From Pagrus major (lineage: Eukaryota > Chordata > Actinopteri > Spariformes > Sparidae): a stretch of 64,000 nucleotides of DNA. The stretch's first letter is position 1; the number at the start of each line of letters is the position of its first letter. The stretch is taken from NCBI RefSeq assembly GCF_040436345.1, contig NC_133223.1, forward strand, positions 13,459,613 to 13,523,612. Direction: 5' to 3'. The notes below the pieces were generated by a model that saw only the letters and a list, made by a program, of their open reading frames with translations, did no database searches and was not told the origin of the DNA. Shown piece by piece: positions 1-10,937 of this stretch. The translations under genes were made by a program, and so were the position numbers.

Positions 1-561
1 AGATAGAGCTGACTGATGGATGTGTATAATTTATATGTAGTATGGAATTAGGACACAGCTACAGTACTTTGAAGAGGTCTCATTGGAAGTAAAAAAATAC
101 CTGCGTGAATGGACCCTCTGTGTGTAGGGCCTTTTAACTGGCCAACAACTGCCATTGGTAGTCTGACTGAACAGGGAGGGTGAAAGAGAGTGTGTCTCTA
201 CAAGAAGACAAGTGAAAACGATACTCATTTCAAAAGGTCTTTAATTTATGTTTGGCTTTTTAAAGTCATGTTTAATAAAGAGTCCAAACCATCACATGTT
301 GCTAAACTGTTAGAGAGAACATATTACAATTGTTACAACTGTAACAGCTCCATGTGTGACACTGACTGATAAGTTGGCATTTAAATTGTTTTTAATAATG
401 ACTAGACAAAAATAAACTTGTTACCAACCGGATAACTGAGTAAACCCAGAACCAGCTCAAACCTTGAGCACAGACTCAGTGTAGTGGAATATGTCCAGAA
501 TGCTATTGAGCACAGGATTTTTCATGATATTTATGAAAGACTGACATGATTTAAAGCAGAG
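1..561. other. 3' flank of mrpl30
   Basis: Contains the minus-strand 3' UTR of mrpl30, of unknown length. No canonical AATAAA on the minus strand was found; ATTAAA variants occur near 390-395 and 271-276. No other gene is supported. Confidence 0.5.
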
Positions 562-3013
562 CTAAGATTCGATAGCTTTGGGTTCTGCAGGTTGGAGGAG
601 GCGACGAACAATCAGCTCTCCTTTGCTGTTAATGAAGCTGTCAGCCATGTCCTGTTCAGCAGGGAGTCCGTAGGGAGTCTTCAGCGGCTGGATCCTGAAT
701 GAACCAGAAAATCATACAAACAATCTCTATAAATGTCCGTTTAATGACCAGACAAGCCTCTTTGATAGACATTTGAACAATGCTCTCAAAAAGATACATT
801 TTCTTTTTTAACCCAAGTTGTAAATGTCTGTTGTGTCGTCAGATTTTCTTTTGCTGCATGCTCTAATGATTTGCAGAGACTTGACGAACATCATTTAAGT
901 CAGACCCGCTTTTTGTACATTCATCTTACCTTACAAGGTGCTTGACAAATTTCAGCTGGCTGTTGACTGAAGGTGTATTTTTGTGAATCACAGGTACGTG
1001 TGCCTAAACACAAAGAGAACAGAGTCAGTACAAAAAACATTCATGACTGAGCATTACAAGTAAAATTGAATTATGCCTCTAGAAAATACAATAATAAACC
1101 GTCTTTGTGCCTCTGAAGTGGACAGATGGTATCACAGCTAACAATTTTAGTTTTCATCTCTTGATATTGCTCATCAATCTTAATGAGCCTTTGTTGTCAT
1201 AAAACCCACTGAACATGACCTATGAACACATAGGTAGTCCTCAAATATACAACTCGGTACCATATTTTTCCATGAAGTCTTGTGTTCTCCAAACGATTTC
1301 CTTGATTTTTCTTCTTCTTTTTTTAAAATTATCTTCAGTTCATTTTAAACCATTAAAGACGAGACGACCTAATGTGTTGTGTGCTTTGAACTGAACAAAA
1401 GCCTTACCTTCTGAAGCCCCAGGTGTTTCACCATCTCTTTCTCCCAGTGCGGTCTTCTCATCACACTTTTGACCCGTGTCACAATGTGCAGTTTATGAGG
1501 TTGGTCTGGATCACCTCCATACTTCTCATGATGCTGTGATCTCTCAGCAAGAAACTGTGAAGAAAAAGTCAGAGCCTTTGAACACTTACAAAGGAGCAGT
1601 TGATGAGCTGAAGCAGTGCTTATATTATTTAAAAGTACAGAACAAACAAGCATCATCAATATCATAGCTGGATTCATCTGTTGCCCCTAGTGATCCCCCC
1701 TGCACACCTCCTGTCCTCTGTGTAGCATGCTGGAATTCCCTATCTAATTTACCAATATGAACCATGTGAGCACACTATAAACTACATTTTCTAAAAGGTA
1801 TTAAAAGCAGATCAAGACACAAGGCCCCTCTACAACACAGGGCAACAAATTTGATTTATCAAATTATTTGCAAGTAACTGACATATAGTGAATCCCGGGG
1901 CTTTTGCCTTGATTCTTACCTCTGGTGGGACTCTTGTTTTAGTAAATTTGCTGCGTGCAGACACAAACCACGGGCAAGGTGACAAAAGTCGAGCTTCTGT
2001 CAGGATCTAAACATACACAAACAGTGACCAGACAAAGATAAAAGTGTAAAAGTGTGTTAATGAAGAATAGAATAAAAGGCATAATTGTTTTCATGAGACC
2101 AGAATTTTAAAATTAGATACAATACTAGTATAAAAAAAGTCTTTCAAAAGCAATACAGAAAGAATTTTTTGTTCTCAGCACACAAAATAGCTTTTGAAAT
2201 TAAGAACAGTACCAGTACAGAAAAAGTCACTGAACACATACCTACACATTTGTAATAATGTTAATATCTGTGCAGCCTCGGGTTGAAAATCTCATAGTAG
2301 ATCTATATTTTTGAGCTTCAGTACTTTGTAAACTAACAATGCTCTTTCATCATTTTATAACGTGTTATGAAATAAGTATGCAGCATCAATACAGTGTCCT
2401 GTTGTGTCAGGCTATTAACCATAAGATTTTGCCATTATGTTTATACTGTGGGGTTTATACATTATGTCTCTGGGTTTATTCTGCAATTGTAGGCAATGTT
2501 TTGAGTTAATAAGCCAGGCAGCTTTAGTTTGGAGCATTAGAAGTTATCCAATTATATAAAAATACACTTTACTTTGTTGACAACACAAAAGAGACAGGAT
2601 TGATCTGTATTAACCAGTCTTACACTCCAGTAACCACTGAAGGACTTGAGGCAATGGCACAATTATCATTAATTCTTGTGTAAGACATTTATTTCCAGTT
2701 GGATTTTAACTTTCAGCATAGCAGAGGTTTGGCAGGTGGAGTTGGATAAAGCATTGAACAAAACAAATATTTGATATCACCTGGTATTTTTGTAAGATAA
2801 ACCGTTTAACTACTATATTTCAAGACAAAAAATGCAGCAAAATTCTCACTTTCAAATACAAAATAATGCCTTCATATGACGAACACTGTAGGTCCTGATT
2901 TAAAAATACAGATAACATTTCTTGCTTCTGTCGGTGTTGGACAGTTCATGCTCGCAAGCTCATGGTCTTACCTTTCCTGAGACAGAGCTCAAACTGCGAC
3001 AAACACCCGACAT
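562..3013 (-). CDS. mrpl30: Mitochondrial large-subunit ribosomal protein uL30m (MRPL30), five coding exons
   Basis: Component of the 39S subunit of the mitochondrial ribosome, made in the cytosol and imported. Coding exons on the minus strand are 3013-2972, 2006-1920, 1554-1408, 1003-930 and 694-562. All introns are GT-AG, phases agree, and the sum is 483 nt (160 aa plus TAG), against about 161 aa in human. The start is the ATG at 3013 ([10 protein letters not shown]), giving a short basic and serine-rich N-terminus consistent with a mitochondrial presequence. Exon 3 holds the diagnostic block HEKYGGDP...[12 protein letters not shown]...RRPHWEKE (about residues 52-85), the L30 fold core. Exon 5 ends in [11 protein letters not shown]...[11 protein letters not shown]. 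The gene is head-to-head with mitd1. The 3' UTR lies below position 562; I saw no canonical minus-strand AATAAA there, only ATTAAA forms. Confidence 0.93.
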
Positions 3014-3654
3014 GTTTTGTTTGATCTCAGTTGAGCCACCAGCTCCTCGTCAGTTACAGAAAACAACACTGATGCACGCCAAGGTTACAGCCGAGCTGAC
3101 CGCGAAACAAAGGCGTGGGACAAACGTTACTATCCGCTATGAAAAATACATACAACTCTATCTCTATTCAGACCATAACCGGCAAATTTACACGTAAAAC
3201 ACTGATTCAAGAGATAAAAAACGACGGCAAACGGACTGTCACGTTTGTCTCATGACAGTTCGGTCTCCTCCATGGATGTATCCACCGGAAGCGTCATAGT
3301 GTTACATTGAAACTGCGCCGATGTGACAAACGTTCCTTCAAAGAGGTTCCTACAGTTATTTTTCGAACGTAACTGGCGATTTGAAAAAATAAAAACAGAA
3401 TATCTTGTTTAAATGTAATAACGCGGGGGCGCTTCAGCTGCGTGCTTTTGTTTAAACTGCATCCACACAGACAACCGTGGACCATAATACCAGCGTTAAG
3501 TTTCTCCCGGAGTTATTTTTGTGGCGCACTTCTGTAGCTACCAAGTTGAGAAAGTAGTACCACTGCTTTTAATGACTTTCCTGACCGTAGATGAGCATGA
3601 ATGTCCTTGTAGTTTTTTAAAATCTCTTAAAAAAGACGACGGACAGACAGAACA
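3014..3654. promoter_or_regulatory. Shared bidirectional promoter of mrpl30 and mitd1
   Basis: Only 641 bases separate the two divergent start codons, so both 5' UTRs and the core promoter must lie here. There is no obvious TATA box. An ETS/GABP-type core ACCGGAAGCG sits at about 3284-3293, followed at once by a CRE-like GTCAT, and a GC-rich patch lies near 3421-3450. ETS/GABP sites are typical of TATA-less bidirectional promoters of nuclear genes for mitochondrial proteins. The shared use is inferred from layout; transcription start sites cannot be read from the sequence. Confidence 0.7.
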
Positions 3655-6467
3655 ATGTCAGAAAACCATGTGTCAGGGATGGAGGCGTCCGCCATCTCCG
3701 TCCTGAAGCGGGCAGTGGAGCTGGACCACGGTGGCCGCTTCCAGGAGTCTCTGGTCTGCTACCAGGAGGGCATTCAGCTGCTTATGGACGTGTTGAAAGG
3801 TAACCCGACTCCCTCCTTCACACATATACACAGTAGGGGCAGCATGGTGAAGAACTGAACCATGGCTTATTATGTTTCCTTTCTCCTGTCAGCAGCTGTG
3901 AAAGATGACACAAAAAGAGGGCACTACAGGGACAAGATAAAGGGCTACATGGACAGAGCAGAGCAAATCAAGGCTCATGTGAACCAGATGAAAGAAGGTA
4001 ATCAACACAACCACTGAAACCTGAATCTGTAGCTGCATTTATCTTGGAATATGTTAACCATTTATATTTTGATAAAGGGCCCCTCTGTCTGCAAGCATTT
4101 CATCAAAATATGTAATAATGTAGAATCTGCCCCAAGGCCCTCAATAAACCTGCTGGTAATGTGCTTTACTGGTGCATATATTAAAAAAAGCAATCATATA
4201 TCCACAAACCAGGTGACTCACACTGCACACTAATGTATTAAATTGATAAAGGCCTGACAGTTTTTTCTGCATTTTTACCCAATCATGAGGCCCTAAGGGC
4301 AAACTCTAGTTAGAATACCTTTACTATTTCAGTCATCATTTAACAAGTTTTTAACAACAACAAAAAATAGGGACATACAGAAAACCTGGGGCAGTGTAGT
4401 AATCCAGGGGAGAAATGCTGATTGTTTTTTGGGTGAAATGCGTCGAGGGAACGTGTGTGTCTGTGTTGGTGGTAAATGGGGCTATTTATTGTTGTAAGTT
4501 GCTGTCTTTGCCACTTCTCACTTGTATTCCTTGTCTCTTTCTGTGTTCCCTCTGCTATCAGATGGGAAATACCATGAGCAGGTCAAAATAGCAGAGGATG
4601 GTATTGGGTACAGCTACCAGGCTCTGTTCAAGCCATACATCAGCAGTTTACTCACAGAGGTCTGGGTAGAGGATCCATACATAAGGCACATCCACCAAGT
4701 AAGAGCTTTGTTTTCATTAACGTTTTATTGTGTGGGTTTTTCCTCTTTGTTTTGAGCTGGATGGAGCTTCTTTTGTTTTGTTCAAGTGCTGCTTCCTATC
4801 ACTGGACAAAGCAGTCCCCAAAGGCACCTGCTTTACTGTGTGGCAATTGGTAATATGATTCATTGTAACTTTGTTTGGGTTATGGGAATATTCACAACTA
4901 AAGCACAATATTAGCTGACATGACACGAGGCCTTAAGGTAGGTCATGCTTTATAAACATATCTTGATGTCTTTATAAGGTCCCGGTGTCAAAACAGATTA
5001 TAAGACCATCATCATTTTTGCAGATAAGGTGATTAATTATTCTTAAAATAATTTAGGTTTAATCAGGCAAGAACAGCAATGTCTTCAAACTGTTTACCTC
5101 ATCTGCCCGAACTATCCAGTTAACAGTCATATGTTTCAGCAATGCAGCCAATCCGCATGAAATGCTGGAACCAGCAAGTATTTGGTATTTGAAATGGATA
5201 AATAGTTTAATTGATAATTGATTATCAGAATTGTGACTGATTCATTATCGGTCAGTTGAATAAGAATGAACCAAATACTGAAATCCAAGTTGGCCTTATT
5301 CATTGCAAACTTCTGTGGCATTATGAATAATACCTAATTGTATTGTGTTAATGGAAATCAGTTGTTTTAATTAATATAAGATTAACAACAAGATTTTATA
5401 ATATAGAAGAGGTTCGGGAGGTTTAAAGCGAACCTGGCATGAACTCTGAAAACTGATTGTGCTGCATTCCACAATGCACAAAAAACATCAACATTGTCTT
5501 AAAATATTAAGTTTATTACCTTAAATTTTCTCAACTTGTATTTTTACATTGCTCAAAGCATCCTGTACCGTTGCTTTGATGTTTTTAGCTTCACACTAAA
5601 TTTTATTCTCAGCCTAAAACTGTACCAAACTCTACGGTGGCCCTAAGAGTCAAAACACAACATTTCGCGAAACACAATGACATTTTGGAAAAAAAATCTT
5701 TCCGTGATCTGAAATGCCATCGTGTTTTCTGAAATGATGCAATCTGATATGTGTTAAAATTCACCCTAACATGTCTGACAACCCCTCCCCCTTCTCTCCA
5801 CTCCAGCTGTACAACTTCCTGCGGTTCTGTGAGATGCTGCTAAAAGCGCCCTGCAAGGTGAAAGAGATCCATCTCCTCACGACACAAGATGAAGTAGGTT
5901 ATTAAAGTAATGAGGTCACCTGTCATGCATGCATGGCAGCCATAGCAGTCTCTTCTGTTCAGTTTGTGCTGCTGTCTCACTGCCGTTCGTCCTGTCCTGC
6001 AGACTGACAGCAGCCAACAGAGAAGCGCTCTGGCCGAGATCAAAGAGTGTCTCGGCACTCGGGGAGTGACTCTGGACCTGCAGTTCTCCTCCACTATACA
6101 TGACAGGGAGATCAGGTACAGCTGCAGATACATGTGTACTGTATTTCACATCAGCACTCAACTCTCTATGGCTGTGGCTTTGTTTCATGGCAGTAATAAA
6201 AAATGTATTGCGTTTTTAGGTTTGACAACGGTTGGATCATCAAGATAGGAAGAGGACTAGATTACTTCAAGAGAACAAAGGTGAGACTTAACACTTCTGC
6301 TAATTAATAACCATCATGTTGAGTCAACATGTTGAGTTCTGGTTGTTAGAAATGTTCGTTCTGTCTTCCAGGGACGATTCTCGATTGGATTTTGCGACTA
6401 TGACCTCAGGCAGTGTCATGAGACCACCGTGGATATTTTTCACACCAAACACACAAAGACACTATGA
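3655..6467 (+). CDS. mitd1: MIT domain-containing protein 1 (MITD1), seven coding exons
   Basis: Cytokinesis factor that binds ESCRT-III tails at the midbody through its N-terminal MIT domain and contacts membrane through a C-terminal phospholipase D-like domain. Exons: 3655-3799, 3896-3997, 4562-4698, 5807-5893, 6003-6115, 6220-6280 and 6372-6467. All splice sites are GT-AG, and the total is 741 nt (246 aa), close to human at about 249 aa. The MIT domain covers about residues 8-80 ([20 protein letters not shown]). The C-terminal domain follows, with [34 protein letters not shown] and KIGRGLDYF. Intron 1 ends in a tandem CAGCAG acceptor; the downstream AG (exon from 3896) matches the human length, and the upstream one (3893) adds one alanine. 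The start ATG at 3655 is the first in this frame before the MIT domain. Confidence 0.95.
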
Positions 6468-7122
6468 GATTTAAAAAGCTTTGCTTGTATCTAACCAATG
6501 GGACTTAATTTACTTACTTGCACTCAAAACCACACATCTGCTGTTTTTTTAGATTTGTCTTAACATACAGGTGCATGTGATCGGCCTTGTAACAATGGTG
6601 TGATTGGATCATTTTTGTCAGAGGTTCATGTAATGCTCTTTGATAAATGTTATATTTCTTCCATCTTATGTTTATTATGTTATTCATAACAGCCTTTTTC
6701 AGCTTCATTTTTGACTTCCTTTATGTTGGGTTTCACTTCTATGACCTGTTTTTATTTTAAATTCACTTTTCTTATGTAAATGGAAACTTGATGATTGTTT
6801 ACAGGTAAGACACTTTTCAGGGATTCATACTGCCATCTGGTGGAAAAATTCTTTAAAACATTTTTACAATTATATTAAATGTGCTTTTATAATACCATAA
6901 AATGTGTCTTTCATTTATGACCCAATTTCACTACTGTTTTGAGCGTGTCCAGTAACTTTATATTTAGTGCCTTACATTGTACATTTAAAATATACATCTT
7001 AAAATAAATGTTTACATACTGTATCAAAAATATCACAATAAAAAAAGAATCTTATAGGATTAGTAAATATTAAAAATTATATCCATTTCAGTCTAATTTC
7101 AGCATCATGTTTTTCATATTGA
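6468..7122 (+). other. mitd1 3' UTR and flanking DNA
   Basis: AT-rich sequence after the mitd1 stop with no open reading frame of coding character. It is read as 3' UTR up to the hexamers near 7003-7042; no other feature was seen. Confidence 0.5.
7003..7042 (+). terminator. Probable mitd1 polyadenylation signals
   Basis: Two AATAAA hexamers occur at 7003-7008 and 7037-7042, about 540-575 bases after the mitd1 stop codon. They are the first canonical signals noticed downstream, which would give a 3' UTR of roughly 0.55-0.6 kb. Confidence 0.5.
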
Positions 7123-7274
7123 CCTGCTCCAAAAAAACCTGATTCAAATGATCAGCTCGCCATCAAGCTCTGCTTAAGTCTGATAACAAGCCGTTCATTT
7201 GAATCAGGTGTGTTGGAGCAGGGAAACATCAAAAACATGCCGGACAGGGGTCCTGGGATGAGGATTGAAAAACA
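7123..7274. mobile_element. Palindromic MITE-like element
   Basis: The left arm CCTGCTCC...ACCTGATTCAAATGA (about 7123-7151) is the reverse complement of TCATTTGAATCAGGTGTGTTGGAGCAGGG (about 7195-7223). A tail of the form AAACATC...CATGCCGGACAGGGGTCCTGGGATGAGGATTGAAAAAC follows. This arrangement is a common teleost non-autonomous DNA element. No transposase is encoded. The family name cannot be assigned from sequence alone. Confidence 0.75.
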
Positions 7275-8409
7275 CAGCCTGACCTGATAATCTTTCAAAT
7301 GTGAACTAATCACATAAAGTAATAGCTACTTGATTATTTGTTAATTGTGAGCAACAGGAATAGATCATACATCCTGCATTAATTCATGCTTCAGTTCAGC
7401 ATTTATAAGTACATGTTTTGTATCCTTATTATAAAGTTTTAACAACATGTGTGATATTATCTAATATGGTGCCAACCTAAAGCTTTGTAAATAGACTATG
7501 AGAAAAGGCAGGCTCTGGGAGCAGTGACTTGGTTTATGTCACCCTCACAACAAAATATCCCCCCCATGAAAAAACAATCATAGAGGAAATATCTGCCTCA
7601 TTAAATTTTCATGGGAAACTGTTTGAATGAATGGTCGACGCGTGAGTTCAAACAGCGCTGTGATCGGATTATCTATCGGCCTTAATCTCGATATGCACAG
7701 TCCTCGTCTGGGCTCTGAGAGGAGGAAATTATAATCCATCAGAAAAGCACATGAACTGAAGATGACCATGACTGAAACAAATGTCGGAACCTCTGTTTTC
7801 CCTCAGCGGAATGGACAGAGGCTGTGTAAGTAGTGCAGTAACCATACAGCATATTTCTATTATCACAGACAGCTTTCATATACATCAGACATAATCACAT
7901 TATCAAATAAGATAAGCTTGAATACACATTGTCTCTCGTAACAGACAATAAATCCCTGAATGGGGGAAATAAAACAAAACAACATCCGAGGCTCTTATGT
8001 CACTGTGGTCTGTTAACATGTGTCTGGCTGCATGTAATCCAGATGTCACCGGCTGGGTTTATATTCTGCTGGAACAGATAAGGATTTGTGAGACGAGGAG
8101 CCTCATAAGAGTAGCTGTTCAGGCCACACGTCCAAAAACACACACAGAAAAAATGTGGATGCAAAGGTTTGCTCTCCACTTCCTGCTGCCCTCCCTCTCG
8201 CTGATTGTAGCCCAGTGGCCTAGATAGTGCTGCTTCTATCCCTGAATTCAATCCTGTGTGAATGTGCACAAAGTTGGATTCACTATTTTTACATAAAACA
8301 TGGGTGAAGGACACATGTTTGTGTTTTTTACCAGTGTTAGTGAAAGAGACACTTTTTATTGTTTCAGACAAGGGCTGTATAATGAATAAAAACATTTTTG
8401 TGATATCCA

Positions 8410-8565
8410 AATTGATAGAAGCTGCAGTTTTTTTTTTGATAAAAGGTAAAATGTATGACAAAAAAGCATTATTATGAAGTGCTGTAGTGCTGCAGGGATC
8501 CCCTGTCCTGCATATTCTCAATATGTTTGGTACAGGCCCCAAAAAAGTCACGTCATCATCATCGT
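8410..8565 (-). repeat. Dispersed repeat, copy 1
   Basis: This block (GAAGCTGCAGTTTTT...GATAAAAGGTAAAATGTATGACAAAAAAGCATTATTATGAAG...TGCTGCAGGGAT...CCTG...) is clearly alignable by eye with about 53865-54020 inside an mgat4a intron. Both end in a similar ACAGRCCCC stretch and AAAARTGTCACRTCRTC-like tail. The two are diverged. Strand is arbitrary. The repeat class was not identified. Confidence 0.6.
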
Positions 8566-9270
8566 CATCATCATGATTTCAATAGTGTTTTCAGCAGTGG
8601 TGTTTGAGGGGCAGGGGTGAAAAAAATAGAAAGGGCACCAGCTGTATGCGGTGTGGCACCAGTGCACAGAAAGTCATGATACACTTATAGTGAAGAGAGG
8701 GCACTTTATCATATTATGTCCACTGGAAGGGCATCCATTTTATCTACCAAGGGGCCATCCAAGGGGCACTTAGCAGCATTTTCTTTCCAACATGGGGGCA
8801 CCCTGAGTCCACCAGGGGTTTTCAGTGAAAAATGTAATGCAAAAATGATCATTCCAATTAATCGTGAATCATATCGCAATATCTGTCAAAATAATTGCAA
8901 TATGATTATTTACCATTGATATCTTGTTTTACCAGATGAACACATGAAACAATCAAACCAGGGACATTTCATCTATATGGTAAATATCTTAAACACAGGG
9001 GTCACCATGATGCCTTAGTAGAAGAGTCTTTGACGGAAATGAACAATCATGTGCCCATAAAAGTACTTGATGTGTAGTCATGTGTGGACACACAAATGCA
9101 AAATTCCTGCATTTGTAAAAACACATTTCTCTATAACACACATAGAAAGCAGTAAAGATGATTTTAGCTCCAGTGTCTGTCTGCTACATTTGGATTTGAA
9201 CTCTGGATCTCACCAGGGGGGAGACAGCTAATTCCTGGTCTGTGTTTTTATTTAATTTTTAACTTTCTAC

Positions 9271-9271
<1 letters not shown>

Positions 9272-9316
<45 letters not shown>
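9272..9316. repeat. (CA)n microsatellite
   Basis: About 22 uninterrupted CA units, roughly 430 bases upstream of the probable first exon of cracdl. Confidence 0.97.
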
Positions 9317-9318
<2 letters not shown>

Positions 9319-9531
9319 CACAGACTCTCCTCTGTGACCGCCCAGCAGTGTAGGCAACCTGGTGTAATGTGTAAACAGCCCTATGAGCCGTAATTCGTGT
9401 GTGCCTGTCCTCTTTCCAACTGGAGCTTTATTTTTTTTCCCTCTACTCTCATTTCTGGGCCTAAAATCAGGTTAGCGTTTTATAAGGAGCTTAGCGCAGA
9501 GGGCCACAGTGTGCCACTAATGTAATAGAGT

Positions 9532-9532
9532 A

Positions 9533-9583
<51 letters not shown>

Positions 9584-9720
9584 CTCCTCTGTCCTCTTTT
9601 CTCTTTGTGCATTTGCTTACCCTGTCATGAAGTGTCCTTCTCTCTCTTACTCTCTCTCTCTTTCTCCCTGCCGGTTTTCTCTCTCTCCTTCCACTTCCCT
9701 CTGCATCTCCCCCCGTCTGC
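9532..9720. repeat. (TC)n microsatellite and pyrimidine-rich tract
   Basis: Almost pure TC/TTC sequence at 9532-9580 is followed by further CT-rich DNA to about 9720, ending immediately upstream of the probable cracdl exon 1. Long polypurine/polypyrimidine tracts of this kind can act as GAGA-type promoter elements or form triplex structures. Confidence 0.9.
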
Positions 9721-9843
9721 AGATGTGGATGACACAAGCCTGAGGTTTAAACATTAGGAGAGTGGCACAGCCGAGACAACTCGGCTCAGAGAGGAGGACA
9801 AAGACGGGGGAAGAGGAGCAGACTTGCTGCTGTTAGACGCTGG
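9721..9843 (+). other. Probable non-coding first exon of cracdl
   Basis: A purine-rich segment (GAGAGGAGGACAAAGACGG...) ends at a strong donor, CTGG|GTGAGTAC, with the donor at 9844. It lies downstream of the pyrimidine tract and upstream of the first coding exon, whose acceptor at 10926 implies an upstream exon. The 5' boundary is uncertain, and other first exons are possible. Confidence 0.5.
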
Positions 9844-10937
9844 GTGAGTACACAGAACAGTGTTTGAATGTGTGTGTGTGCTTTAACAGGTTTTCACATT
9901 GAGAAGGACAAGTACTTTCCCTGTGAATGTCAGGTGAATACTTTGTGCTGCAGTACGTGCCAGGGGGAAGTTTGTGATTAAGCTGTTGTTGTGGATTATG
10001 GCGTTGTGAAATCTTACAAGGATCTCTCCACAATGTCAATAATCCACGGGATTATCCTCTGTTTCTGTTGAGGCTGTAGCTGGGATCACCGGATGACAAA
10101 ACTCTGAGGTGCGGCCTGATTTGTGAGCGCTTGAGTTTCAGTCCACAGACAAGCTGAAGTGTATTTGTAGGGCAAGAGGTTTGAATGTTGTGTTAGTCAT
10201 ACATGACTTCTTCTTTTCTCTCATTCTGCTTATATAGTTCTCGATAGGGTGTGATTGTATGCTGAGAGCACAGGCTGGGTGATATGAGAGGTGCAGTGTG
10301 GACTTTGCATGTTTATCCCATGCTGTGCAGGACATGCTGTTGACAACAGTTCCTTGGCTACACAGAAAACGCTGGGTGCATTTCTCAAATAGAACAGCAG
10401 CTTCAGGGCAGGGTACAGAATAAGTCTGGAAAACAAAGGGAACAAACACACTGCACTGAATCTCGCACAAATCCGGATGTTTGTCAGTCATAAGAAGAGC
10501 TGCCTGAGAGCAAGATTTTAGCTTTTGCTTTGTGCATCTGATATCCAGGCTGCACTGCTTTGTGATAGCATGATGATTATGTATGTTTTTGTTCTTGACA
10601 ACTCTGAATATAGTCCTCTTGTAAAAGCTTCTTTGATTATATTTTGTTGATCACATGGTCTCAGCAGAGTTTCCTCAGCATGCCGCACCTAGCAACAGTA
10701 AAGTTTGTACTGTTCCTGATAATGCCAATAAACCTTTGAACCTGAAGTCCAGTGTTTCATCTTCATGCTATCACACAGAACATACCACTGGCATAATCAG
10801 ACCACGTTTTACACACTCCAGCACGTGACAATAGCCTGTAAAAAGTGTGTGCCTCAAGTTTTTGTTGTCACAATTGCTTGTCTTTCTTTACACACCTTCC
10901 TGTCGTCGGTTCTGCACGTCTTTCAGGAATCAGATCA

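Larger units (their letters stand above)
7275..9719. other. Intergenic spacer between mitd1 and cracdl
   Basis: No supportable gene. The stretch holds a compositionally distinct block at about 7590-7770, a dispersed repeat copy at about 8410-8560, a CA microsatellite at 9272-9316 and a pyrimidine-rich tract from about 9530. A minus-strand open frame across 8000-8551 runs through the repeat and has no recognisable protein character. Confidence 0.6.

Noticed and set aside
8000-8551. Minus-strand open frame of 183 codons in the mitd1-cracdl spacer
   Set aside because: It spans a dispersed repeat with a partner at 53.9 kb, has no recognisable domain and no splice or promoter context.
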